Positions 34,887 through 46,422 of a DNA stretch of 64,000 nt are shown here, piece after piece. The stretch comes from Magicicada septendecula. Taxonomy: Eukaryota; Arthropoda; Insecta; Hemiptera; Cicadidae. How positions within the stretch are numbered: the first letter of the stretch is position 1; every line of letters starts with the position of its first letter. A program made the position numbers and the translations under genes. The stretch is from assembly GCA_034769895.1 (NCBI GenBank), contig CM068370.1, positions 41,516,844-41,580,843 of the forward strand, written 5' to 3'. The notes beneath the pieces were generated by a model. That model saw only the letters and a program-made list of their open reading frames with translations, did not search any database and was not told the DNA's origin.

Positions 34887-36396
34887 TCTATACGATTGTT
34901 TTACCATTGGATGTTTGGTTATTACGTGCATAACGACTTTTGACTTAACTATCAAATTTTGATAAAGAGTTTTCACGTCTTCAGGTGTAGCAGTATTTGT
35001 ATTGAACATTTCTATAAGTTAATGTATAGGAATGCTATTTGTATGTATGCGAATATTGACATTCTTCTTAACTGGTATTACTTAAACTGATTAACAATCT
35101 TACATTTTAGATATCCTTGTGAAACCTATCCAAATTCATCATCACAGCCACAATAACATGTAGAATGCATGGGCTCTATTTTGCAATACCTGATATGTTG
35201 CTATTCCGTCATAAGGAATTGTATAAGGGGAGTTGAGTTTAATAAATAACAGTGAATGTATTTAATGCTAGGCCTAATGGCATTCACAATTATCAAGTAC
35301 AAAGTCGCGATTCCCATGTCACTGATTGAGTGAGCAGACGTAAGGAAATACTAGGTAGATTTTCTATTGTCAGATTTCTAGTATCCAAAATGGATCTCAT
35401 TACTAGAAACAATCTGAAAAGTTTCATTGTTAAGTCCCATATATCTGAAACATCAATATTTCACCGCTTCTGAAAAACCTCGCAGAAAGCTGTCAGCAAA
35501 ACCAACCGTTTAGTGAAAGTGCTTCAGCCTTCGTATAAGAGATTTTGCTTGCACGTGAAACAACAAACATTTTACACCAGAAGCCTGCATAATCACACAA
35601 ATCCATAGGGAGCAATAACAATGATTCGTAAGAAAACAAAAGTTTAAAACTGAAATCTTTGCTAAAATTAAGTGTAGCCTTTATTATCTAAAGAAAAAAA
35701 TCAGCAATTGAGAAAGAGCGCTTTTCAAGGCAGACTGCTCTCAGACTTGTGGTGTCAGTGTTATCTACGATTTCTAGGAAGTTCAGAGCGGCGTGTCCTG
35801 ACCTGTGGTCCGTTGAATATATTTGTTTATGTAATTGTAATTGTTTTTTAGACTGTGTTCATTATTCGTTCTTTTTTAAAAACCACTGGCCTTAATTTAT
35901 TTACAGTGTTATTGCTAGTAATAGTTTGTTTACGAATTCTTGACGCTCAGTTGTGGGGGGGGGGTTACGTATATCTCGCCTCCTGGGTTTGGTGTCGGGG
36001 CGACATTGTAACAGCTTTTTGTTTTAGCAGACAGTTACAAAGATATATGCTAATTAAACTTATCTCCGTAGTTCCTTAAATCACCATCGTCACCACCACT
36101 CCAAGAGTCCTAGGCCTTAGACCTGTTCCGGAACCCAACTCCTCCTCGGGTTACTGACAGTTTCTTAAATTAGAAGCTTAAATGAAATAAATTTAATTAC
36201 TAAAACAATCTGAAAATTTTCATTACTAAGTTCCATATAAGCCTATCTGAAACAACGCAGAAAGATGTAATCAAAACCAACCAATTGGTGAAAGTTGGAA
36301 GTGCATCAGCCTTCGTGTAAAGAAAGAGTTTTGCCTGTAAATGAAACAGTATATACACAGTTGAAACAGTTTATAAATACAGTTGCTAAGTTTATA
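34887..36396. other. intron with a duplicated 180-bp segment
   Basis: No gene. 35395-35575 and 36195-36380 are diverged direct copies (shared ACAATCTGAAAA, AAAACCAACC, TCAGCCTTCGT). They look like LINE/SINE tails. Confidence 0.5.
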
Positions 36397-37566
36397 TAGG
36401 GTGATTCAAAATTGCACGGCAATCTCTCGGAACCTGATCCTATAGCTAAAAATAAGAAAAAAAGTTCATATAAACATAGGTCCGAAAACGGTTCGTTAGC
36501 GAGTTACGGCTCCCGGACCAGTTCGCTCCCACGTTAAAATGACGTCATATTGAAATTTGTGGGGTATAAAGTAAAGGGTAAATTTCGTGGTTTCTTATAG
36601 TTTTTAATCTGAGAAATTGAATAAAAGAGGTCCCAGACCTCTATCTTAATTAGTTTTTAAGAAAAGCTGGGTAAAACACAAAACAAATTGCAGTCAAAAA
36701 ACACACATTTTTAGATTTGGGATAAAATAACTTTGTTAATTGGCTAATGAACAAATAAAATTTCAAACTAACTTTGTAGAGAATTTAATTATGAGAAAAC
36801 TGATGTGTATAATGTCTATGAAAAGTAAGTACAAATTTGAGAAATTTGACTTTAATTAAAAACAGAACAGACCAAAATGCGCCAGAAAAGTGTTACAATT
36901 TACAAGAAATGGCACTGTAAACTTTCGAAACACCTACACTTGAGCAGACGAAAACCAACGAGAATGCCCCCAAAACATGACCAACATACTTTTTCATTTA
37001 ATGTGTGGTGCAGTCTTCTTGGTGACAATCTCTTAGGCCCTTTTTTCTTACCACCAAGGCTTAATGGAAGACAATATATACATTTTTTTTTGCAAACGCA
37101 TCTGATGGAACTCTTGGAAGATATTCCACTTGCAGATAGAGTGCAGATGGGGTTTTTGAATGACGGTGCATCTGCTCACTACTGTCGTGATTTGACGAAC
37201 CATTTAAATAATACATTCGGTAAGCGATGGATTTTTTACTGGTTTTACTGGTGCGTTTCGACCTTATGTACTTATGCCCAAGTATAGGTGTTTCGAAAGT
37301 TTACAGTGCCATTTCTTGTAAATTGTAACACTTTTCTGGCGCATTTTGGTCTGTTCTGTTTTTAATTAAAGTCAAATTTCCAAAATTTGTACTTACTTAT
37401 AACAGACATTATACACATCAGTTTTCTCATAATTAAATTCTCTACAAAGTTAGTTTGAAATTTTTATTTGTTATTAGCAAATTAACGAAGTTATTTTATC
37501 ACAAATCTAAAAATGTGTTTTTTGACTGCGATTTTGTGTGTTTTACCCAGCTTTTCTTAAAAACTA
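36397..37566 (+). mobile_element. mariner-related foldback element
   Basis: It starts TAGGGTGATTCAAAATTGC, as in the family copy at 27470-27938. Two arms of about 290 bp, 36651-36943 and 37276-37566, are near-identical inverted copies. The space between holds only a transposase fragment. The right edge abuts a truncated R1 LINE. Confidence 0.85.
36955..37245 (+). pseudogene. mariner-like transposase fragment
   Basis: The open segment reads HDQHTFSFNVWCSLLGDNLL, GPFFLPPRLNGRQYIHFFLQ, LELLEDIPL-like and FLNDGASAHYCRDLTNHLNN. This is the middle of a Tc1/mariner DDE domain, including the second catalytic Asp (NDGA-AHY). Both ends are cut off by the inverted arms. The frame itself has no stop over about 95 codons. 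Confidence 0.8.
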
Positions 37567-38460
37567 ACGTAACAACCAAGCTTATGGCCAACGTAGGAGG
37601 TCCCACTGCAAGCAAGAAGCGATTGTTGATGGCGGTCACAGAATCCATCCTTCTGTACGGTTGAGAAATCTGGGCCGATGCACTAAAGATCGAGAAGTAC
37701 AGAAAACGTATGGCATCGGTGCAGAGAACAGGAGCCCTCAGAGTAGCATCCTCTTACCGGAGTGGCAGAGACAGTAGTCCTGGTGATAGCAGGAGTGATT
37801 CCTATAGACCTATTGGCTCTAAAGCGGAAGCATTTATTCAAAAGAAGAGAGGAAATTGGAAGAGGTGATAGAGGAAGTTGGACCGCAAGGCTTATACCAG
37901 ATTTGAATGAATGGATCGACCGCCAACACGGTGAGGTCAACTACCATCTGACCCAGTTGCTCAGTGGCCACGCCAATTTTAATGCTTACCTCCATAGAAT
38001 GGGAAAGGTGCAAAGTCCAGCATGACAATACGGAGACTCCCCCCATGAAGATGCATCGCACACGTTTCCTGCAGATTCGCAAGACAGAGAATGGTACTGG
38101 AAATGGAGCTCGGGAAGTTCACGCCCGAGCGCATAGTTGCGTTTATGCTTCGTGGTAAGCGGGAATGGGACCGCATCAATGCATTTATTCAGTGGGTCCT
38201 ACTAGAAAAAAAAAGACAAGCCCAACTTGCACCCAACGGGCAGTAGAAGATGAGGAACATGTATAAGGAGCCCGATAAGGGCGAAATGGGCTCCATCCTG
38301 AAGTAATACGCTAAGTGGTTCCAAGATGGATACGAATGGCTGAATTAGAGGTGGGGTTTTTAGTGGGCGAGAGTCCCACACACTAGAGGAAGCACAAGCC
38401 TCCTCTGACGGTGCATAAAGCATTTTCCCCCTCTATAAAAAAAATAAAATAAAAAAAAAT
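37567..38460 (+). pseudogene. R1-type LINE, 3' end with poly(A)
   Basis: Starting in the late RT domain: GGPTASKKRLLMAVTESILL, WADALKIEKYRKRMASVQRT, then (other frame) VIAGVIPIDLLALKRKHLFK and TARLIPDLNEWIDRQHGEVN. Next are YLHRMGKVQSPA and the ruined C-x2-C...H-x4-C zinc knuckle. It ends with a 3' UTR and an A-rich tail at about 38436-38460. At least one nonsense codon and frameshifts. 5'-truncated, as usual for a LINE insertion. Confidence 0.88.
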
Positions 38461-39990
38461 TGAATGCTAAGGTTGTAGCATGAGGACATTATGAAGAGTA
38501 CTGGTAAAGCTAGTTAAATTTCATGTAATAGCACCTCGTCATGGGGTACACATCGGTTCTATCCTGTCTGTCCTCTTGCCTTTAGTGGCAACCTACTGTG
38601 GGCGCAGAAACAATGTGCCTCGAGTTTGTACCTTAATTCCAAGTTAACGGTTACACTAATCTTAAATCAAATTACACCAATGTTTGGCTTATTTCATTGT
38701 GCGTTGAATGGTGGTAATCAAACATTCTTTCGTTTTTTTTTGTCAGAGTTACGTTGGTTGGAATAAAAAAGTATCCGTTTTTTTACCTATTCTAGGTAAA
38801 TCAAATTTAAATCAAACTTACATAAAAACGCGGCGTTCGACTGCAACGAAATACAGAAACATTATAGAATGGAATATTTTCAACACATGTGTAAAGTTAG
38901 AAGTTTTTTACTGTGTTACAAAAGAAGTTGTTATCAATTTTGTAAAACATCTTTTTCTCATTACCGAATAATCGGAATAAATCGTGCTTGGGCTCGTTTT
39001 AAAGGTCGTAAGTTTTCTGTATCAATTTATAAATTACAAAAAATGTAAAGTGATAATTGTATTTTATAATGATTTTTATTTGATAGTGAAATAGTGTGAA
39101 GTCAATAAGCGTCTGCGTAGGGTTGTATATACAGTCCGGGCAGGTAAGGTGGATTCATGACAGTTTAGTAAACATCATTGACACTCACAGTGGCAAAGTA
39201 CGAAAAGCGACCAGGCACATCCGCCTGGACAGTAGGTTGTTGTATCCTTTCTGTATGTGGTGATAAAATGAAGAATACGAGATTTGTATAAAAGAAATTG
39301 GGTGTATATCTATCGTTGTAGGAAAAAAACAGCAAAAAAAATATATAGTAGTATAATACTGTAGTATAAAAGAATTTTTCAAATTTAAAATAGTAAAAAA
39401 ACCATGCCAAGACTAGGTTCTCTTGATATGCGAAATGATAAAAGAGTGAAACTCATCTTATGTTTATTTGTGGCACAAAAAATTAACAATTCATTATATA
39501 TGATAACCGAAACAGCACGAAACATTTATCTGCTGTTCTGGTCTACATTATAACTTTGTGTAAACTCCAATGTACAACTCTGTACAAATATCTATAGGTC
39601 AAACGATAATGTTATCTATCGCCACGTTTGTAGACTCCAGAACCGTCTTTCAGATTTACAGAACTATGTTTATTTTTCGGCCAGTGATTGCGTGAAAGTT
39701 ATTAAGTTGTCGTCACGTTACGTTTCTAAGCACGTGACTCTTGCCGTCCACATGGTTTCACTGCTTTTATGGCCACTGTGAGATAAGAATGTTTGTGAGG
39801 AAGAAGGTGCCCAACGTCTGCTACAGAAGACCTGTCTCACGAACAGTAAGACTCTTATTGGCTCTGCCGTGCACAAGAGTAATCAGCGAGAACAACAATT
39901 TCCCGGACGTCGTCCAGATGTAAGATTTGTGGCATGAACGGTTTCTAAGCGCACGTTGTGAAATTCACGTTTCTAAGTCGGTTTTGAAAG
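38461..39990. other. intron, one possible extra exon
   Basis: No repeat or gene recognised except the candidate 62-bp exon at 39189-39250. Confidence 0.35.
39189..39250 (-). other. candidate cassette exon of the transporter
   Basis: Minus strand: a good acceptor (TCACCACATACAG) and a consensus donor (GTGAGT) enclose 62 bp. Read from the previous exon's phase 1 it gives ERIQQPTVQADVPGRFSYF. It would lie in the TM6-TM7 loop, where SLC18B1 proteins usually have about 12 more residues than the direct 41580/30118 join. But it ends in phase 0, which would frameshift the next exon into a stop. It is either a cryptic or poison exon, or chance. Confidence 0.25.
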
Positions 39991-39992
39991 TA

Positions 39993-40768
39993 CAGTAGAA
40001 CCTCACTAATTCGTCACCTACGGGACCGAAGGGGTGATGAAATTAGTGAAATAGACGAATTAGTGAGGGAGTAAGAAACAAACCCGTTAGTGACAATATA
40101 AAATGTTTTATTACAAAACTAACAATGTACAGTACTAATGTTATGGTCGACCATATTTATTGCTGGAAATTTTCAAACTCAAACAAGTTAAGCACTGTAC
40201 TTAACAAAAAAAATTGTTTGATGACTGTAAAAAAAATCTTTAATTAATTTTGTTCCGTTTTTTCAGTAGACCGTACTTTTCAAGAGCTAAGTTATGTATT
40301 TGGCGCAGTGTAATTGTTTTAGTCAGTTCTGCTTCATATTGGCCTTCGTACTACTAGATTGCTGTAGTCAGTGATTGATGGACTCCTTATGACAGACTGT
40401 AGGTTTTATTGACTGGTCATCTTCTTCATCGTTAGCTTCTGTAGGTTCTCTGGATACGTGTGTAACAATTTCACAATTACTAAACGTTTCGTAGCCTACA
40501 TCCGGTAAGTCTACTTCACACCAATTTTTAACGTCGTCTTCAAACAAACCGTGAAATGCTGGTATCTTACACCGCTGTAGGAATGCCAATACCTTCTGCA
40601 ATCTGTTCTCCTGGCTATTATTAGAACCCCGGGTACAATGAGCACGTTTTTTGGTTTTCCCCGGCTCTAGTTAGAGCGTATATGTTACCCGCTTATTAGT
40701 AAAGAAAAATGAAAAAAAGCTCGAGTGGGTGACGAATTAGTGGGAGACGAATTAGTGAGGTTCCACTG
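39993..40768 (-). mobile_element. pogo/Tigger-like element, internally deleted
   Basis: The ends are CAGTAGAACCTCACTAATTC and the complement CAGTGGAACCTCACTAATTC, with TA on both sides (39991-39992 and 40769-40770). The terminal motif is repeated just inside both ends (ACGAATTAGTG). It is 776 bp long, with only the C-terminal end of a transposase. Confidence 0.9.
40368..40601 (-). pseudogene. pogo-like DDE transposase C-terminal fragment
   Basis: About 78 codons reading FHGLFEDDVKNWCEVDLPDV and ETFSNCEIVTHV, then the acidic EANDEEDDQSI. This layout (helical end, acidic linker, then a short SH-E-LK helix) is that of Tigger/jerky-type transposases past the catalytic core. The DDE residues are not included, so it is non-functional. 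Confidence 0.7.
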
Positions 40769-41513
40769 TATAGTCAAGATGCTGACACGACAATGGGCAC
40801 GCATACCTTCAGACACGTGTAGGTTCCACTGTATAGTCAAGATGCTGACACGACAATGGGCACGCATACCTTCAGACACGTGTAGGTTCCACTGTATAGT
40901 CAAGATGCTGACACGACAATGGGCACGCATACCTTCAGACACGTGTAGGTTCCACTGTATAGTCAAGATGCTGACACGACAATGGGCACGCATACCTTCA
41001 GACACGTGTAGGTTCCACTGTATAGTCAAGATGCTGACACGACTATGGGCACGCATACCTTCAGACACGTGTAGGTTCCACTGTATAGTCAAGATGCTGA
41101 CACGACAATGGGCACGCATACCTTCAGACACGTGTAGGTTCCACTGTATAGTCAAGATGCTGACACGACAATGGGCACGCATACCTTCAGACACGTGTAG
41201 GTTCCACTGTATAGTCAAGATGCTGACACGACAATGGGCACGCATACCTTCAGACACGTGTAGGTTCCACTGTATAGTCAAGATGCTGACACGACAATGG
41301 GCACGCATACCTTCAGACACGTGTAGGTTCCACTGTATAGTCAAGATGCTGACACGACAATGGGCACGCATACCTTCAGACACGTGTAGGTTCCACTGTA
41401 TAGTCAAGATGCTGACACGACAATGGGCACGCATACCTTCAGACACGTGTAGGTTCCACTGTATAGTCAAGATGCTGACACGACAATGGGCACGCATACC
41501 TTCAGACACGTGT
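40758..41513. repeat. 63-bp minisatellite, 12 copies
   Basis: Exactly 12 units of 63 bp fill 756 bp. They are nearly identical; one unit (around 41040) has CGACTATGG for CGACAATGG. Each unit contains the last 11 bases of the pogo-like terminal repeat (AGGTTCCACTG), then TA and 50 bases of flank ending GACACGTGT. Because 63 is divisible by 3, long frames are open on both strands, but no gene is supported. The array ends 66 bp from the transporter exon at 41580. Confidence 0.98.
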
Positions 41514-41579
41514 TTAAGAACGATTGTATGAATAGCGAGACCTGATTCAAGAAAAACTGACCAATTAAAAAAATCTCAC

Positions 41580-41697
41580 CTTCTTTGTCGTGCGTTCTTC
41601 TTTCGCTTGCGAACGGCGGTAAAATGAAGACAATCGCGATGGCCGTTAGCAGCATGACCAACCCGTTTACAACGAACGGAAGCTTGTATCCGCCAAT
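41580..41697 (-). CDS. SLC18B1: SLC18B1-like MFS transporter, exon (TM6)
   Basis: Acceptor TTTGTTTCAG, donor GTGAGA. It begins in phase 0 and ends with one base (G) of a Val codon completed by the exon at 30118. It encodes IGGYKLPFVVNGLVMLLTAI, AIVFILPPFASERRTHDKE: the GGY-LPFVVNG motif after TM5, one long membrane helix, and a charged loop. The loop is short for the family, hence the search for a missing small exon downstream. Confidence 0.94.
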
Positions 41698-42549
41698 CTG
41701 AAACAAAAAGAAGCAAAAACTGAATAGAATCTACGCAGAATGAATGTGGTGATTCCTCTTGCTCACTTACTTCGTTGCGATTTTGAAACGAAATGTGAAG
41801 GAAGATCTAAAATAGAATGGGGGGACAGATGGAAAATACTGTCAAGGGAAGGGATAGTATACAAGAGGTGGCTCAACACACACAACGTAAAGTACAAGGA
41901 GACAAGGAAGTAAGAAAACGTCTTAACGAGGTGGAAGGTGGAAAAGATAATAGAGAAAATTCAGAGTACAAAAATAAGCTTTTTTTTGTATTTAATTGTA
42001 GTAAAAAAAATAAATCTTTTATATAATAACGTTTAACAGATTGATGCTATTAATAGCTTACGAATCAATTATATTTGAAAATAAGTTATTTAGCCTAAGT
42101 CACACACACGCGCGCGCGCGCACATACACATACACATTCAAATTTAAATAAAAATGCAAAAACGACTCGCTGACTAATCGCCTTGTCTTCGACACCTCTT
42201 GACCTTGAAATTGAAATTTTGCAGAGAAGTTACTTTTAAACCCTAGATGCTGCTCCTGAATAAGTTGTCTGGCAATAGATAAATGTGTTTAATCTAATTA
42301 GTTCATTCCAGTAAAAAATGTTACTGAAGTCAAATTAAATTTTATACTTACATACATACATACATATACATATATATATATATGTATTGCAACAGTACAA
42401 ATGTATAGGGGGGTACTGTGCATTGCACAATTAATTAAGATAAATAATATAATTTAAACCACATTACTAATCCATATTGTTAGTAATAATTGCAACGATA
42501 CAGCCATATGCTGTATTGGGCATTGATTTAAATAAATATAGCATTTGTA
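41698..42549. other. intron with simple repeats
   Basis: Alternating purine-pyrimidine ACACACGCGCGCGCGC (about 42101-42122) could adopt Z-form DNA. A TACA/TATA run lies at 42352-42384. No gene. Confidence 0.5.
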
Positions 42550-44290
42550 GAATTATTATAAGTTAGGGGTAAATGGACAGGTCTGAGATTGTAAAAATAT
42601 TTCATTGTTATATTAGGGGAGAAATTAACCTGTTTCGACAGGCAAGGAACACCTGCTCGATTATATGTGTGTTACGCGTGTATCTTGTGTGTGTTAGTGA
42701 TGCATGTACAGACAGGAATCTCAGCTACCCTCCCCAAGTAATTAATAAAATAATTATTTTAATTCACTGTGTGAAAACTAATTAGTGTATAAATAAACCA
42801 AAGGCAACAAAGTGTGTGTAAAATTTATAGTTATCCCCAGTGAGAAAGTGACATTAATAGGACACATTACGCGGAGACAGTGCGAAATAAATGTGCCAAA
42901 AATACGCAAATTACCCTAAGACGCTCAAATTAATACAGTGAGTGCTTAATCAAATTAGCTATGATTTGTGCTATCTCGATTCCGTACAAAACATTGCTAT
43001 TTGCTAAAAATTGCAAATATATGAAAAGGTTCGGGAGTGGGGGCTGGCATGTGATCTGCAGGTCTCGACATGATAATTTCGGATCCAACAGGTGCGGAAT
43101 CTCGAAAGGGTATAAATTAAGGGTTCGACTGAAAACCCTTCTCTTCATTTCAAGACACAGTTGCAGTCGGACATGCTGTCCGTCGGCAGAACAGTTTTTA
43201 TTTTATTATAAGTCTCACTGATGAACGAATAAGACGTTCAGTAATTATGTTGACAATATTTCGGGAAGCGTAAAGTACCGGGACCGTTTAAGTCTACAAA
43301 GAGTATCTACGGAGAAGCTACAAGAGCGACGAGGGATGCTGGACGTTAGGAGATGTTTTTTGACGCCTAACCGACGATTGAGATCCACCTTGCAGCAGAT
43401 ATCAATTCTCTGAGACGGACCACACACTGCTGGAGAACGACGTTGGACTCTGGACATATCCAGGACCACGCCAAGCCAGGAGTAACGGAAAACCAACTCT
43501 GGACAACGCTGGACCCCGTCAATAAGTCGTAAGATCATCAAAACTCGAGGTGACATGCATAATGCATTTATAAATGATTTTTTAAAAGAGCTCATAAAGA
43601 CTATTATAAAAAGACAATAAATTAAAACAAAAAAAAGTTTATAATTAGAAATAATATATTAGAATCTTAGATAAATGTTTAGTCGTAAGAATGAGCGATC
43701 GGATATAAAGAAATAAGAAAAAAAAGAGTTTAAATTTGAGATAGTATATTTTTGTTTATCAAAGTAAATAATTAAATTGATTTGATATTTGCATTTGTAG
43801 GAAAGAATAATTTAAATTTTTAATATAAAACAAATGCCAGTCTAAAATTAATTAATATAATTTTAAATTTAATTTTTAAACATTGGTATAGAATGAGCAA
43901 GCTGAGGTCAGATCTGAATTACAAGAATTTTATTCAAATTACATTTTAATTTTATTTGTTTTAGTAAATCAAATTGAATAAAAGTCTAGATTAAGATTAT
44001 TAACATGTCTAGATGTAAGTGTTTTAAATGTGTGTAACACCGTATAGTTTAAGAGATAAACACTTAATAATGAGTGATATCTTGACCGAAGATTATTAAC
44101 GATGTTTTATTATTTATAAGGTTTGAGAAAACAATAAATATGAATTTTTAAATACTCATAAATCTAATACTCTTATTATAGTTACACCTGGTATTTTTAT
44201 ACTTACTTACAACCTGCATATATAAGTTGTACCGTTATAAATAATGTCGTCCCAAAGAACGTGGGGCTATACAATTTAAAATAGATTTAA
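42550..44290 (+). other. LTR-retroelement-like segment A
   Basis: It shares with segment B the string GTTACNCGTGTATCTT and an AT-rich body. It ends at TCGTCCCAAAGAACGTGGGG (about 44247), which resembles a decayed tRNA-Lys primer-binding site (TGGCGCCCAACGTGGGG). No gag/pol. Tentative LTR plus leader. Confidence 0.35.
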
Positions 44291-45900
44291 ATTTGTTCAC
44301 AATTTATGTATATGTTACGTTGCAATTCAACGCAACACGTTACGTTGTTACGTTGTGTTGTTATGTTTGTAATTCAGCTTTCAATCTGAAATGTAAAGTG
44401 AACAACAAATTTGCATGCTTGGACAGGTGGGTCACGACACTCAGCTGTGTCTGTGTTACACGTGTATCTTACGTGCGTGCGTGTGTGTGTGTGTGAGGCC
44501 AGTTGATTCCTGTCAAGTGTCACCCCTAAATAAACGCTATTAATTATATGAATTATTTAAATGGTGATACATGTATATGAGATATCACAAAACCAAATAC
44601 GTCAAAGTGTGTATAATATAAAGACGCACGTGTGTATAAAAAATGGTGCGAAAATATTCAAAAGTGCGAATACAGTGAAAATAAACATAAATAAAACCCA
44701 TAATAATTAAGATAACGAGAAACGGTTTAAACACAGTTGTATACATAAACATTACCGATTAGATGAATATCGGGTAATTTGCAAAAGACTTGGTATGTTG
44801 CGAAGAGAAGTGAAAAAAGTGTATGAATAATCGTGTTTGTAAAAGGACGCCACGACAAACCTAGACCTGCAGAGAATTGTCAAAACATGAATTTTGCGCC
44901 TTAGACTATAAATACGCGAGGCACATCAGCCTTGTTCTCTTTCTCGTTCAACTACAGTGGAAGCCGGAGGCTCTGCCCAACGACTTCAACTCTTTTTCAT
45001 TCGACTACAATGGCAGTCGGAGGCGATGCTTGACAGCATCATCACTTTCAGGACACCACCGTTGCAGTCAGAGACGATTACAGAGGACGAAGGAGCAGCA
45101 CACTACATGGCATAAATTCCAGACGTAGAGGACCTAAACCCTTTCCAAGAAGACCAGGAGGACGAGGAAAGGATCCAGGAATTCACGACTACGCAGGATT
45201 CAGCAAGAAATGACTCAGGACCAGGAAAGGGTACGCTGAGGAACCACTACAATTAAGGTGAAAGAAAGCCATGTATTCCTCATAACAAAAGACTTAATCA
45301 AAGACAGATAAACATTGTCAAAAGAAAGACAATAATTTATAAAAGTGTAATTGATAACTTGTAAATTTAAATTGAAATTGTATAGTAATTATGAAAGCAT
45401 AATTTTTGAATTAATAATTTATTGAAAATATTTAGAAAGAATAGAAAGTTATTAAAGTAATGCATATGCAATAACAATAAGATTTATTTTTTTAAAAGAA
45501 AGATTTCAGAGTATAATAAATTACTCATAATAATACTGAGCAAGTCGAGAGCCATATTATTAATAATTCAATGTATTTATAATTATAAGAATATTTTATG
45601 TTTGTATAGAATATGCGATATTACGTGTATGTAATCAATAAGTATGGGTACTACGATTACCCATACACAAGCGATAATAATGAAATTTTAATTAGAAATT
45701 TATTTTAAAATTTTAATTAATAAATGTTTTAATTATTTTAAACAATTTTACGTTGTTATTATTACGATTACACCCATTGAAAATTTGTAACTTTATAAAT
45801 ATTTGTGCTACTCAACAGTGGGCTCATCAACGATACAAATAACGTTATAAATATTTGGCTCCCAAGAACATGGGGCTCACAAATATTAATGTTATAATAT
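44291..45900 (+). other. LTR-retroelement-like segment B
   Basis: A second copy of the same organisation ending at TTGGCTCCCAAGAACATGGG (about 45855). Two copies head to tail, each ending in a PBS-like site, would fit a tandem LTR array or recombined elements. Confidence 0.35.
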
Positions 45901-46273
45901 ATATATATATATATTGGCGGGGATCCCACAGCTACTGCCGCATCCCGCATCTAAGTTTCCATATCAACTTTTCTGTGTGTCTTCATTCTTCAGATTCTTT
46001 CTTCCATACTCCTTTCGATACCTTCTATCCATTTTAATCTAGGTCTGCCTCTTTTTATTCTGTTGCTAGGTCTGTATTTGAACACACTCACAGGTCAAAT
46101 TATATTAAAATAGTTTAATACCGATGTGAAGCAGGATTATGAAGCTACATGTGACAATTTTAATAGGGTTTACTGGTTAAGTAATTTTTAATTTACCACA
46201 AAGGCAGTAGTAATAAATTTTAATATTAAATTACGTTACAAATGTTACAAAAATTGCGATAATATAAACTTAC

Positions 46274-46342
46274 CGAAAATAAAAGTCCGCCGATCGTAGG
46301 ACCAACGATGTAGCCAACTCCGTAGAAGACTTCCAGTGTCGC
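46274..46342 (-). CDS. SLC18B1: SLC18B1-like MFS transporter, first exon seen (TM5)
   Basis: 23 codons between acceptor GATGTTACAG and donor GTAAGT, phase 0 at both ends. It encodes ATLEVFYGVGYIVGPTIGGL. The LE-F-G-G-x-GP-x-GG-L motif is the MFS antiporter motif C of TM5, strongly conserved in SLC18 proteins. About 150 N-terminal residues should precede it (TM1-4). I searched upstream to 64000 for the expected FP-N-VAT block and did not find it, so those exons are probably outside the window. Confidence 0.93.
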
Positions 46343-46422
46343 CTGTAACATCATCAAAGTTATAACTGCCTGACAATAACACTGTAACAGGTACGCGTGT
46401 ATGTGCTTGTGTAGTTTATAAA

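Noticed and set aside
40685..41531. Two 270-residue repeat proteins on opposite strands
   Set aside because: Both follow from a 63-bp minisatellite with no stop in the unit; no start context, domain or splice link supports a gene.
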